DNA from: Corvus cornix cornix
Lineage: Eukaryota > Chordata > Aves > Passeriformes > Corvidae
NCBI RefSeq assembly: GCF_000738735.6
Contig: NC_046336.1
Span: 12,460,001-12,524,000 of the forward strand
Direction of reading: 5' to 3'
Length of the DNA stretch: 64,000 bases
In this document: piece by piece, positions 1 to 11,600 of the stretch
Layout: each line of letters starts with the position of its first letter
Numbering within the stretch: position 1 is the first letter of the stretch
Translations under genes and position numbers: made by a program
Notes under the pieces: generated by a model
Told to the model about the DNA's origin: nothing
Databases searched by the model: none
The model's input: only the letters and a program-made list of their open reading frames with translations

Positions 1-550
1 GGCAGGCGGGACACTTCTGCCCGTTGCTGTGGTCATTGTCCCCCAAGCCCCCAGCCATCACCCCCTACCACCCCCAGCTGCACAGGGACCTCCTCACCAT
101 CCTCCTGGCAGCACATGGGGCACACACTGACCCCAGCCTTGTCCCAGCCCATGATGCAGATGTACTCCCCAAAGTATCAATGATTAATCGCATAATTGTA
201 ACCAAAGCTCTGTCTCCCTCAGCTGTCGTGGAGCTTAAAAATAAATGAACATTGTGCAGCATGGGGAGCTCATGTCAAAGTAGACTGACCTGTCTTCTAA
301 AAGCTCCTAGCTCAAGGTACTGTAATTCAATGGCAAACTACCACAAAATAGCCTCGTAACAGACTTTGAAAATGAGCATTATGTGTCACACAGCAACATT
401 GAGGCTGACTGACAGAACTGTGGGAACTCAGGCAGGCCAGGGAGGTGCAGGGCTGGGGGTGCAGCCCCAGAGATTTTGTCCAGAGCGATGCCAGGCCCTG
501 GAGGAAGCCATTGGGGCGGGGCTGTGCAGTTGTTCTGTGAGTTGCCACAT
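1..550. other. Upstream intergenic sequence, nothing recognised
   Basis: Unique-looking sequence of ordinary composition. An AATAAA-like string lies near 239-246 but has no visible gene ending at it. In mammals INA lies beyond the NT5C2 promoter; no intermediate-filament coding sequence is visible here on either strand. Confidence 0.5.
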
Positions 551-768
551 TGAATCACAGAATTGCTAGGGTTGGAACAGACCTCTGGATATCATCCAGT
601 CCAACTCCCCTGACAAGGCAGGGTCGCCCAGACCATGTGACACAGGAATGTGTCCAGATGGGTTTTGAATATCTTCAGGCAGGGAGACTCCATAACCTCC
701 CTGGGCAGCCCATTCAGTGCTCTGCCACCCTCAGCATAACGCTTTTCCTCATCAGAGAAGGTCATGGG
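551..768 (-). mobile_element. CR1 LINE, 3' part of the older minus-strand copy (left half)
   Basis: Reads as the reverse complement of the avian CR1 3' end. It runs from the terminal GAATCACAGAATTG box near 551 through the GGTTGGAACAGACCTCTGGAT segment to the CATAACGCTTTTCCTCATC segment near 752. It breaks off there, where a CR1 in the opposite direction begins, and the expected continuation resumes at 1180. CR1 is the dominant bird LINE, and these short 3' pieces are dead copies. Confidence 0.88.
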
Positions 769-1179
769 TCTGGAGCATCTCTTATGAGGAACGGCTGAGG
801 CCTGTTCAGCCTTGAGAAGAGGCAACTGAGACAGGACCTCATTAATGTGTATAAATATCAGAAGGGAGCGTGTCAAGATGATGGATCCAGCCTCTGCTCA
901 GGGGTGTTGGGCAGTAGGACAAGAGGCAGTGGGCAGAAATTGATGCATGGGAAGTTCCACCTGAACATGAGGAAGACCTTCTGTACTGTGTGGGTGAACA
1001 CACACTGGTACAGATTGTCCAGAGAGGCTGTGGAGTCTCCTTCCCTGGAGATGTTCAGGAACCATCTGAGCGCAATCCTGTGCCATGTCCTCTCGGATAA
1101 CTCTGCTTGAGTGGGAGGTTGGACCAGACAATCCACTGTGGTCCCTTCCAGCCTGACCCATTCTGTGATTCTGTGATTC
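769..1179 (+). mobile_element. CR1 LINE fragment, plus strand, nested inside an older CR1
   Basis: A forward CR1 3' segment. It starts at about GGTCTGGAGCATCTCTTATG, passes the region that in CR1 reads as the GTTCAGCCTTGAGAAGAGG block, and ends with the diagnostic 8-bp tail repeat (ATTCTGTG ATTCTGTG ATTC) at about 1160-1179. It is 5'-truncated at about 410 bp, as usual for CR1, and carries no intact reading frame. Confidence 0.88.
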
Positions 1180-1445
1180 ATGTTGAGGTGGAACTTCTTG
1201 TGGTTTAGTTTATGGCCATTGCTCATCATTCTGTCACTGGGCACCACTGAAAAGAGCCTGGGACCATCTCGGCACCCGCCTTTGACACATTTATATGCAT
1301 TAATGACATCCCCTCTCGGTCGTCTCTTCTCCAGACCGAACAGACCCAGCTCCCGCAGTGTTTCCTCACACGGGGAATGCTCCAGACCCCCCCATCACCC
1401 TGGCGGCCGCCGCCGGGCCCCCTGCAGCGGCTGCCGCTCCCGCAC
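1180..1445 (-). mobile_element. CR1 LINE, right half of the older minus-strand copy, reaching into the promoter island
   Basis: This continues the minus-strand CR1 interrupted at about 768. Landmarks in order are GGTGGAACTTCTTGTG, the CACTGGGCACCACTGAAAAG block, TTTATATGCATTAATGACAT and CTTCTCCAGACCGAACAGAC, ending near GGAATGCTCCAGACC at about 1387. From about 1387 to 1445 the sequence still lines up with CR1 (ATCACCCTGGCGG, CAGCGGCTGCCGCTCC) but is GC-converted, so that boundary is less certain. Confidence 0.8.
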
Positions 1446-1559
1446 TTTGCCGACGCTCCCTGGGCCCGGGCCGTGCGCCCGGCGCGGGGCTCGCACACTG
1501 CCCGCGCTCCCTGCCGGCGGCGGGGCGGGGCGGGGCGCGGGCGGCGCCTGCGCAGTGCG

Positions 1560-1617
1560 GGCGGCGCGGGCGCTGCGGCAGTTGGTGCGGGGCAGTTCCA
1601 CCCGAGCGCGGCGGGAG
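1560..1617 (+). other. NT5C2: NT5C2 non-coding exon 1 (5' UTR), start approximate
   Basis: The first coding exon at 20316 begins at a splice acceptor, so an upstream non-coding exon must exist. The best donor in the CpG island is GCGGGAG/GTGAGA, with the exon ending at 1617. It lies just downstream of three GC boxes and an NRF1-like site. I infer a 5' boundary near 1560 because the promoter has no TATA box; several start sites are likely. Other first exons within 1618-2300 cannot be excluded without transcript data. Confidence 0.5.
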
Positions 1618-1639
1618 GTGAGAGCGGCCGCGGGAGCGC

Positions 1640-1693
1640 GGAGCGCGCGCGGGGCGGGTGCGCGCGCGGGGCGGGTGCGCGCGCGGGGCGGGA
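1640..1693 (+). repeat. GC-rich tandem repeat at start of intron 1
   Basis: About three consecutive copies of a 17-bp unit (GCGCGCGCGGGGCGGGT, the last copy diverging) begin about 20 bp after the exon 1 donor. Each copy contains a GGGGCGGG GC box, so copy number would change the number of Sp1-type sites. The alternating GC parts could adopt Z-DNA. Confidence 0.75.
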
Positions 1694-1837
1694 GCGCGCC
1701 GGGGACCGCTGGGGCGGGTGGCGGGGGGGCAGCGCCCCCTCCCCCGGGCGCGCGCTCCGGCGAGGGGGGTGCCGAGCCCGCGGCCGGAGCTGGGGCGGCG
1801 CGGGGAGACCCCCGGGGGCAGCGTCCGCCGTTGTCCT

Positions 1838-1895
1838 GCCCGGCCCTGCCCGGCCCTGCCCTGCACTGTCCTGCCCTGCCCTGCCCCGGCAGCCG
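1838..1895 (+). repeat. CCTGC / CCCGGCCCTG pentamer-type tandem repeat
   Basis: Repeated CCTGCCCGGC and CCTGC units run through the intron 1 part of the CpG island. It is a simple low-complexity expansion with no coding meaning. Confidence 0.6.
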
Positions 1896-2340
1896 CCGCT
1901 GCCCCGTCCCGCCCCGGGCAGGGCAGCCTCCGCCGTGCCTCGGCCCCCGAGCTGCCCCCGCCCGGAGCAGGGCGGCGATTCCGTGCCCGCTCCGCCGCCC
2001 GAGCCCCCGGCACGGGGCGTGTGAGCGGGGCCGGGGCCGGCACTCCGTGCCTCCGTTTCCGCTTTCCTTCCGCCCCACGTGGACCGGAGGGTCCCGGCGG
2101 CGCCTTCCCGCCCGCAGGTTCCCCCGGGGCGGCCGCCGCCCGGCCGGGAGAGGCGGGGAGAGGCGGCGAGCGGCGATGCTCCGTCCCTGGGCGCGGAGGG
2201 AACAGCGCGGTCCCGGGCAGCCTTGGGTCGGGGCCGGGGTTCGCTGTCACCGCTCCCGCTCCGTTGCGTTTGAGTTGCTCTTGGCAGTCCGGCTGTGTCA
2301 GGCTGGAGCTGATAACCCAAAGCCCGCAGCGAGGCACCAA

Positions 2341-2357
2341 GTAAATAAATAAATAAA
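2341..2357 (+). repeat. (TAAA)n microsatellite
   Basis: About four TAAA units immediately after the CpG island, in intron 1. Confidence 0.8.
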
Positions 2358-5300
2358 ACAAACCAATGCAAGATTGCTTTGCTCGCATTTTGCTTACGCT
2401 TTTCTTCTTCTTTTTTTTTTTTTTAAATCCCTCCTTTCGTGCCAAAAATAATGTTGCAAAATGTATGATGGAAACAAACCTACACTGGTTCTCTGATAGA
2501 CCAGATGACTTAATACGACAGTACTGCTTCTTGTAGCACAGGCAGTTTTGAAAATTCCTGGAACCACGGAGATTAAGTTTATTCCCTTGCTAGTGTTTCT
2601 AAAGGCTGCCAAACTGGATGCTAAGGCTCCTCTTTGACGTGGTCTTGAGAACATTCCTCCCAAGCCATAATCACTCATGTTCTAAAATACTTTTTTTTAG
2701 CCCTGTAAGATTTATTGTTTGAACATCAAAGATTGCAAAATGCTCTCTAAGTAGTCACTTAGACATGTCTCCCTGTGAGTTTAGAATAACATTGTCACCA
2801 ACTGAAATGTATTGATACAAATACTCATTTGTCACTAGTGATTAAAGTGAACATACAAGGATTTTTAGGTCCTTTCAGGTACTGCATGGTTTCACTGAAA
2901 ACCAGAAACAAAACTCAAAACTGCATTTTGATCTTCGGTTCAAGTGCTGAATTTGCAGTTCCAGCACTGAGGAAAAATCCGGGTGTTTTACATGCAAACC
3001 GATCAGCTTAGCTCAGGAGGTCTGTCACTGTCCCTGTCAGCCCGTGTCAACCTAAACATATTTTAGAGTGGAACTGCTATTTAAAATAATCTATTGCCAT
3101 TAGTCCGGAGTCCAAAAGATCGTTCAGGAACCTGCTGGTTTGATTCACAGCAGTTGGGGTTTGTTCAAGCATAGACGTGGTTTCATTATATAGCACAATA
3201 CAACCTTTACTCTGTACAGCGTCATTCAAACAGATTGTATGGCAAAATGCACCACCGAACTGCATTTAGAATGCTCCATTGAATTAAGTACAATTGCAGA
3301 GAGAAACGGGGAGAAAAGCTGTAAGAATGGGAGAGATGTTTTCAGCTGAGGTTTGAAATTAGCAGCCTGTTAGTATATTTGCACTGGTAGCATTAGTGTT
3401 ATATGATGATTCTGGGATATATGCTAGCGAAAATCAGATGCAGGCTGAAACTTTCCCAGGCAAATTTCCAGTTTGTAGGCAATTTTTAATCATCATAATG
3501 ATGATGATAATAATACCCCTCTGGAACTGTCACTCCTTGTCATGTTTGATTCCTAATATAACTTGAAGAGAAAGCTAATAGACCCATCTTAAAAATCACT
3601 AGAAATATTTATCCTAGACTTTTTTTAACTTTCAGGGGAATGTTTGGGTTTTTTTAAAACAAAAAGCTTAGTGTGATGTTTACTGGTAAACATTGTGGGA
3701 TTGTGCTTTTTGGGGAAACACTGGAAGGAGTGTTTTATTTCCTTCAAAAATATACAAGTATATTATTTTTGCATTGAAAGTAGAAGGGATGCAAACTATT
3801 AGAATACGGTGTTTAAGTGATGCCTATTGAAAAAGCAGATAGCTTTATTTAATCACATCATAACTCTTACTTGCAGTTCAGCTTAATAAAATAATGCTTG
3901 TTGAAAAGTGATAGGTGGGTGGGTGAGCTGTTGCAGCATGAGCTGTTATCTGGGGATGGCGCAGGCCGGCTGCAGAGCAGGTCTGGTGCTCCAGGACAAG
4001 CTGAGAGGGTCTGCAACCTTTGAATCCTGCAGGAATTGTAGATACTGACTTGCAAGGAAGTGCAGGAAGAAGGGCTGACCACAGCTCTTTCCCTGAAAAT
4101 CTTGAGCAAGAGACAGAAGTGGGGTCATGCAGTTGCACTCAGTGAACCCATCATTTTGCGGGAATTTTAAATTAGGAAGTGCTGTGGAGTCTGGGTGGTT
4201 CAGTCCATGGAATTTGCCATTGCTTGGGCACTGGTGACAATCCTACACAAAGCAGCGTTACCACAGAGAAGCTGCTTGGCCTGGGGAAAGTGGATTAATG
4301 GTCTCCAGCCAGGCTGCAGTGGAAAGTTGTCATAGGAACATAGGAACTGGCTCGCTGTTCTGCAGGCCTGTGCCTTGTCTTTGCTCCTTTAGAAGAACAC
4401 CTCAGTAACTAATAGCCTCAGATAAGAAATACTCATGCCATCCAGTGTAAAGCCATGAAGAGAGCAGGGCACTCCAGCTCTACCAAGGAGGACAGCAGGG
4501 CACAACCTGAGTGATGTGCCTTGGGATGAGCTCACTCTGCACCAGGTCACTGCCTCAGGGTGGCCCACAAACACTGGGTGTCCTGATAGAAAACAGCTGT
4601 GGCTTCTTTAGCAGGGAGAGTAATAGGAGAGAAAACTGAACAGAATGTGCCTGGGAGTGGGAGGTGGGAGCCTTGCCTGGCTCTTTGGGATGTATTTGGG
4701 ATGAGATGTTTCCAAGCCAGCGCATGGGAATTCCTTACTTGTTGTCTGTACTGCATCTACTTATAAAATTTTATTTATTTATTGTCAGCAGCACAAATAT
4801 AATTTGAAATGTTATTTGAAATGGCCACAATCCGGGTCTTCAAGGGTTGGCTATTCTGTGCTGAATCTTATTCTTTATGAGTATCTTTGAAGAGCACATG
4901 ATACAAATATTTCCTATTTTAAAATGTCTGTTTTGTGCTATTAAAGAAATTACTATGTGTCATGATTATGATGCTTGTAGCAATGAGCTGTATTTTGCTT
5001 TTAAATCATTATGACTTGTTAACTGGAATGGTTCCTAAAACCTGGAACTGTGCACTCTACACAGAGATCATGTAGATACTGATGAATTGGCTTCTTTAAC
5101 ACAACTGCAGAGAGAATCCAGCATATACAATAAATAGAACTTTATGTATGGTAAATAAACCTTAAGCAACATCTGGAAAAAATTGCATAGGTCTTGAAGG
5201 TAGCTGCTGTAAGCGGTTGATAATCTAAACCTGCCTACATAAATGTAGTTGCTAAGTCTCATGCATGTGTTTGCAGGGCTAAAAAGGTGCTGGGGAGACC

Positions 5301-8300
5301 TGCCTGTATGAAGCCATATTAGGAGAAATACATTTTTTATATGGCAGTATGAGATCGAGGAGGGAGCCTGAGTAATTCAACCTAAAAAACCCACAGCAGT
5401 CTGTGTTGAATCTTTACTATTACCTGAATGTGTAACAGTGTGTGCACCATACTATAAAGTCAAAAGCAGATTTGCTCTTATTTCCTGGCCAGTTGGGTCC
5501 CCAGGCATAGGAGCAGTGAGTGGCTGTGTGCCAGAACTCTTAGTCCTGTCACTTTTTCAAGTCTGGTACAGCACGGTAGAGGTTAAACTTGTGGCTTGCT
5601 GTGACCTTAACTTATCATCCTCTGGGCATGAATACCTGCTGTGGGACTTAACCAGCACAGTCAGCCCTTTTTTGGCGGTTTCACTAGAGATAACATTCTG
5701 ACTAAACTGGAGAGGTTGGAGACCCCACTGTGATCATCTGCATGCTTCTCTTAACACCTAAGGAAAAAAACAAGTGGGTTCTTACCCTGTGCATCATACC
5801 AGCTCAAACGGACTTAAACTCTGCAAAGGTGTGAGCCCATCAGATGTGGAGAGCAGAAGCCACAATAATGAGACACCTATAGAAATGATGCTGGGACTGA
5901 AACTTGTTGGTTTCTCTTTTGAAATTGAAGGATGTGTGGACAGAGCTTCTATAGGTGGATGGAAGAAGAAAGAGAGGTCCAAGGAGATGTGATCCTTTGG
6001 AGATTGGAAGGTGGCTCCAAAGTTAGTGAAGTTAGTAGAAACAGATGTGTGGGAAGAATGTACTCCAGTGCAGGCTCGTGTTGTAGCCAGCCTGTAAATA
6101 AGAAGGCGGTTGTGGTCTCTATAACTACCATTCCGGCTCTTTTCACCACAAGTGATTTATTTAAAAACAAAACCTCCTTGAAGTCATTATGTGGTCTAAA
6201 CTTAGCTTAATTTAGTTATAGAGTATTCACATCTCCCAGCTGCGTTTCAGATATTTTCAAAGACTTGCTATTTTGCTTATGTGCTTACATTGAACCTTGC
6301 TTGGCACAGTTGGTTCAGAGGAAGGGGTAAAACAGAGATTTCCTGTATGTATTTCTGCAGGAGGCTCTGAAGTAGAGTGGTTTTCCACTGTTTATTTAAG
6401 AGCAGGCCTTTGGATTAGCTGGCTTTGACCCAGGCCTTGTAGCTCTCCCTGTTAACATTGGTATAATAGATAAAACACTTAAGATACATTCTCTGCTAGA
6501 TTTTCAGGAAGCAACTTCTCACTGAATCTTCCAGAAAAGTACACTTCCCCAAAGTATTTTCCAGCCAGGGTGGTTCAGTTTTGGCAGTTGTGGTGGCCAG
6601 ATTTGGGGTGTGAGACCTTCTGAGTGGGTCTGTGGTAGGAACAGCTGCATCCCAGCCATGTCCATTGGGTTCAGGAGGAAGCGTTTAGCTGTTTAGGCAG
6701 TGTTTGCTGCTGGAATCAGTATTCCTTATCTCCTTTGGAGAACGTTAGCTGTGGAGGGGAATCAGCTCATATTTCACTGCTTGGACTGTGGTCCTCTTGG
6801 CATTTGCATCAAATGCAGCATGTCTGGCTGTGGTGTATAACAAGAGAAACTTTCTAGTCAGCTTGTAAAGTAACCTGGAAAGGAAGTTGAATTCAAAAGA
6901 CTGAAGATGGTTTAGCATAAAGCACCCAGAGTTATCTAGACTAGCTGAAATCAGCTGGTGTTTGGGTTGATTCAGTTGGTAGTGAGTTACATATAGGCAC
7001 GCATAGTGAATAATTAGGAATATGAGGTCAGAGAAGAGCATGTGAATATTCTGCTCTCAGAACCCCAAAGAGGTACTGAGGTTTATGCCAGAGCTTTGTA
7101 ATCATAACACGGCAATTACCAATAATAACATCTAAGAGTAAGTGCTAGTAAAGGGCAGGCAGCATAGGTAATTTTGGAAGTCAGTAAATAGAACAGTTGC
7201 AATTAAAAATAAATAATCTTTTAATGTTGATTTTGTTTGCTTTCTCTGTCTCCAAGATACCTTGTTTTTTCCCCCAAAGGAATAGCTGAACATGTTGGCA
7301 AAGATATTTCAAATGTTTCTCTCTGATCTTTTTGGATATTACAAAGCAATTCCATTCCAAAATTATGCAAAGATGTATGTGGCCTTTGAAGTCACAGGAA
7401 AGGGCTGTGAAATTTGGTCCCAAGTGTCCTGCTTAAATCATGTCCTTTCTGACACCCTATGCAGTATTCCCTGAGAGTTTTTAAGAACAGATGCCCATAA
7501 TAGCTGCATAGTTGTTTCTTTTTCATTGCTTGTTCAGTTCCACTTTTATAGTGTTGTTCTCAGTGTGTTCTTTTAGGTCAGGATGAGTTCATTTCCTAAA
7601 GAAAAAAACTGATCAGTTGAACGTAATTGCAGATGTTCTGAGCATCAGTTACCTTGAGACTGACCCTGGAAACTGCTCTTCCAGTTCAGTTCCTGTAGCT
7701 TTCTCATCATTGATACCAGTGGTGGAGTGAAGCTGGAAAGAGGAATTTAGCATAGAAGCAAGCCAGACTGGTAAATCATCTGTTAGTTCTGCTGTCTGGA
7801 AACTGAGGCAGGAGTCAAATTTCATTTTCCGCTTCATACCGCCCGCATCAGTCGGTGCACCAGTGATGTTTAAGGGCAGGTCAGCAAGACAGCCTGTTCT
7901 GAGTCTTTCAGTGTTTGGGGATGCTGCATTTCCCCATTGCTTACCTTTGTTAAAAGAAAAAAAAGGAATACAAAGCATAACCTAAAGGAAAGTACAAACA
8001 CGTGAACCAAGTCTCTCTAAAGGAAGAAGTGGTCAGCAGACCACTGTATTCCACCTGTAATGAAAAGCAAGACTTCAGCAGACAGGGCTGGGTAGAGCTC
8101 TGCTAGGGAAAAAAGATGAGTGTTTTTGCCTAGAGCTATAAGTGATTCAGGTAAGTAGAGACAAACCCCATCTTCTCTACCTGAAAATGCTTGCTCTTCC
8201 CAAAAGTGTCTCTCCTAAGCAGTGACTGGTATACCAGATGATCTTCTGCTAAATCTTTTTATGTTACTTATGTGAATTTAGCCTCTAGAAGGCATTAGCT

Positions 8301-8647
8301 TGCCTGTACCCTTAACAACTTGGTGAGTGCAGATACAGACGTCCTGAGCAGAATGTCTTGCACATGTTCTGTTGTTTATTAGAATGTTCCTTACAGTGGT
8401 GTTGAAATAGAATGATTTTATAGAGAATAAGTATATTAAAAATGTAATTCCTGGAATCATCAGCAGATGTATGTGATACTTCATGAGCAAATTTATACAA
8501 ATTGGGAAGAGTTTTAGTTGCTGTCGTTTGAGATGGAGTGTTCATCTATAGCCTTCAGTAATTTGGGGACTTTTTCACTTCTGATCAAAATAATGCTGTA
8601 GTCTTTCTAAGAGCTAGTTAAAACCACATCTGCAATCTAACCTTTCC

Positions 8648-8662
8648 TTTTTTTTTTTTTTT
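8648..8662 (+). repeat. Poly-T tract
   Basis: A homopolymer of about 15 T in intron 1, with no adjacent retroposon body that I can identify. Confidence 0.8.
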
Positions 8663-11600
8663 ATATGATAAGAGATTAGGTAGGTTCTTAACCTCTTGTT
8701 TTATATGTGTTTTAACTTCTCTTTCAATATTGCACTGGCAGTTTTATGAGCCAAGGCCAAAAAACTCTGCTTGCTAAACTTGAGCAATCAGGAGGGAACA
8801 GATGATGAAAAACTAACAGTGTTTTACTCATCTACCACTCATTTTTCTTCACGGACATGTAGAGAGTAGATATTAACAAAGACAGTAATAAAATGCACTG
8901 TGAGTCCTCATAAATCGATGTGTGCTGGTGGGGTCAGGAACAAATATTGGAAAGGTTAGAACATGCAGAGAACTGTGTTCTCATGTTGTGACACTCAAAG
9001 CAAGGCTGGGAGTTTTTCAGTTGCTGATTTGAAAGCAATTAGGAGGAGGCATTTCTGTGGCTGCCCAGGAGGCTTTGTGCTGGCTGGGCGTGTGGTCAGC
9101 CCTTTTTTTTAGTGGTTGCAGTAAGTCAGGTAACACACTGAAGAAGAAGTCCTGGGTGAAGCAGGGCTATCATATTGCTCTGCTAGGGACAGGTGTTTTT
9201 AAAGGCATCTCAGAATCCAGAGGATCCAAGCTGTTTGCTCATCTGCAGCAGGACGAGACTGTGCTGTTGAATGCATCTTCAAGTCTACGTCGACAAGATA
9301 CTTGAGGTTCCCTGAAGAGAGAAGTCCTGGCCAGAGGGAAGGTTCAGTGTTGGAAACTCTCATCTCAGGTTTTGGGATAACAGGGATGTGCTGATGATGC
9401 CTTCTTAGTTGTTTGTTAACGTTCTCTCACCCTTCAGGCTGGCAGGTTTCTCCCAGTTTGCAGCTGATGAAGTAGATCTGCCACTTCATTGTGTTCCTTA
9501 TGAGAACTGCTTATGCTGAGACAAATGCAGAGACAACACTCTGTGTCCTCCTCTGCTCCTGCCAGGGAACAGTCTCCTGTGTCAACAGGACTGATTTAAC
9601 ATTAAAACCTAGAGAACTGAAGGGCCTGTGGAAAGGTGACTGTTTTCCCCAAATTAACTTAGTGGGTTGGGTTTTGCTTGGGCAAGATAGTAAGAAGTTT
9701 CCAAGGAAAAGAGGTTGATTCAGTTGGAAAACAGTTTAATGTAGGTCTTTGGAATCACTTGATAAAGCTGAGACAGTTAGGTTATCAAAGCGAAGCCAGA
9801 AGCCCAGCAAGAGCTCAAAGTAATTGTAGATGTTCAGTTATTTTACTGATTAATTTAGTCACACAGGATGCCTAACAAAAGCTGTACAAGTTAGCAGTCT
9901 TTTGGAAGATCTTGGGTATACTGCAAATCAAGTATTCGTAAAATTAATTTACTTGTAGAGTTTCCTGTAGTGGTGCCGCTGTACTACACATCTGTCAAGA
10001 TTAAATGAGATTTGGGGGCTGATAACATCTAGGTGGGGACACTATTGTGCCCTTAAGACAGATTTGTAATTTCATTTGTAATCAGGCAGACTATAATTAC
10101 TATATTTGCCTCTGATTAAAAAAACAGGTCAGGAAAGTAATGAATTGTGCTCCTTATGGGGGGAAGGTTGTGGGGGGGGGGAACTTCACACTGTAAGAGC
10201 ACTTCAAAACACCTACAGTCTTCACATTCCCTGATTTTCCATCTTTGTGCTTGCTCAGTTGGTAGGTCTGTGTGGCTTGTTTCGTGTTGGCAGGGAGCCG
10301 CTGCCTGCTGAGAACAGAGTGCAGGAAGGGTTTTGGGTACATGCCTTTGTGATATTCATGATGATTGCTACGTACCTGGCAGCTTCTGATTTGGGGAGAA
10401 AGAGGACTTCTGTGTGTCTCAGGGGAGGGGGTACCTGTAGGTCCTGACTAGGAGGAACACTGAGCAGGAAGAAGTTGTACCTCTGGCCTTTGTGAGCACT
10501 TCAGGAGGGTATGAGAGCCAGCCCAGGGTCGATTTTGATGAGCTGAGTCTGTATGCAGGGTGTTCTCACCTGAAAGGCTGGATCAAGTCTCTGGGAGGGC
10601 TTCTTGGAAGGGAGATGGGTAACCATTATTATGGATGAAAGCAGGAAGCCCATGAAATCTGTGTTAGGCCAGTATGTGTCTGGAGCCCTGTATGTTAGGA
10701 TAGCAGAGAGTCAGGATCCTCCTCACTAAATGATTTCTGTATTTATTTTCATAGTGCCCTTTACAGCTGAGGAGTTTCATTATTTTGGTTTAGGTTTTGT
10801 GAACAAATATCAAGTTGAAAATTGGCTGAGTTCTGTGTATGAAGTCCCTGGTTTTGCTGTCTGACATAGTTCCACAGTCATCTGGTTTTTTGAAAGATGG
10901 GTTTATTTGTCAAAGATCTGTCTCTTATTGTAAGTTGTCAAAAAGAAGAGAGACCAAGTTAGTATATGAGCATTTAATAAGCTTTTTCCTTAAAGAAGCT
11001 GGGAGGAGAAGGGAATGACACTGAAAAAGAAAACTCTTAGCAGGGAAAGAAAGTTCTCACTGGTTTTGACAGAGCAGTTCTCAGAATTACTGGATTGTTT
11101 TCAGCTGTTGATCTCAGTGTTTATTTTCAATCCCTTTTTTTTAATGAAGGAGGAACCAGTGTTCCCCAGTTCTTTACTCAGCAGCACGTCCCTTGGCAAG
11201 TGTTGTGTCTAGAGCCCTGGGACTCAGGCTGACCAGCCAGTTGGCTCTCCTCACTAGGGCTGAGCAGGGAATGCTTTCTGCTGAGGCTGGAGGGAGACGT
11301 GAGTTTATGTTTCCAGCCTGCAGAGATGGTTCAGATGCTGATTCTGCTGTCACATCTGTTTGTGTAGCCCATAAATGTGTAGAGAGGGCCCATCCTGCAG
11401 GGAAGAGGGTTCAAGTGTCTCTAAAAAAATCATCCTTCTTCTTTATAAAGACTAAAAAAAAGCTAGAATGAAGTTTCAGTATCTTTGCTTTTCCTATAAA
11501 ATATTAATGAAGCAGGGATGTGATCTTCAGAGGCAAGAGGGTTTTTTTTACCAGTAAGCTCAGTCAGTAAGGAAAGACAATTAAAATGTCCTCCCTCACC

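Larger units (their letters stand above)
1380..2240. promoter_or_regulatory. NT5C2: CpG island promoter of NT5C2
   Basis: This is a dense G+C and CpG stretch starting at the end of the CR1 repeat block and fading near 2240. It contains three tandem GC boxes (GGGGCGG, about 1521-1537), an NRF1-like GCGCCTGCGCA (1545-1555), and a canonical CACGTG E-box at 2076-2081 inside intron 1. There is no TATA box, which fits a housekeeping promoter for a broadly expressed nucleotidase. Long open frames through this region on both strands come from the low stop-codon frequency of GC-rich DNA and are not genes. The G-run at 1521-1541 could also form a quadruplex. Confidence 0.8.

Noticed and set aside
239..246. 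AATAAA-like signal near the window start
   Set aside because: There is no upstream coding sequence or GT-rich downstream element to suggest a gene end there.
1180..2445. Very long open frames (up to 390 codons) on both strands across the promoter region
   Set aside because: They run through CR1 and CpG-island sequence with Arg/Pro/Ala/Gly-rich translations, overlap one another in several frames and match no protein. They reflect GC-rich DNA lacking stop codons.
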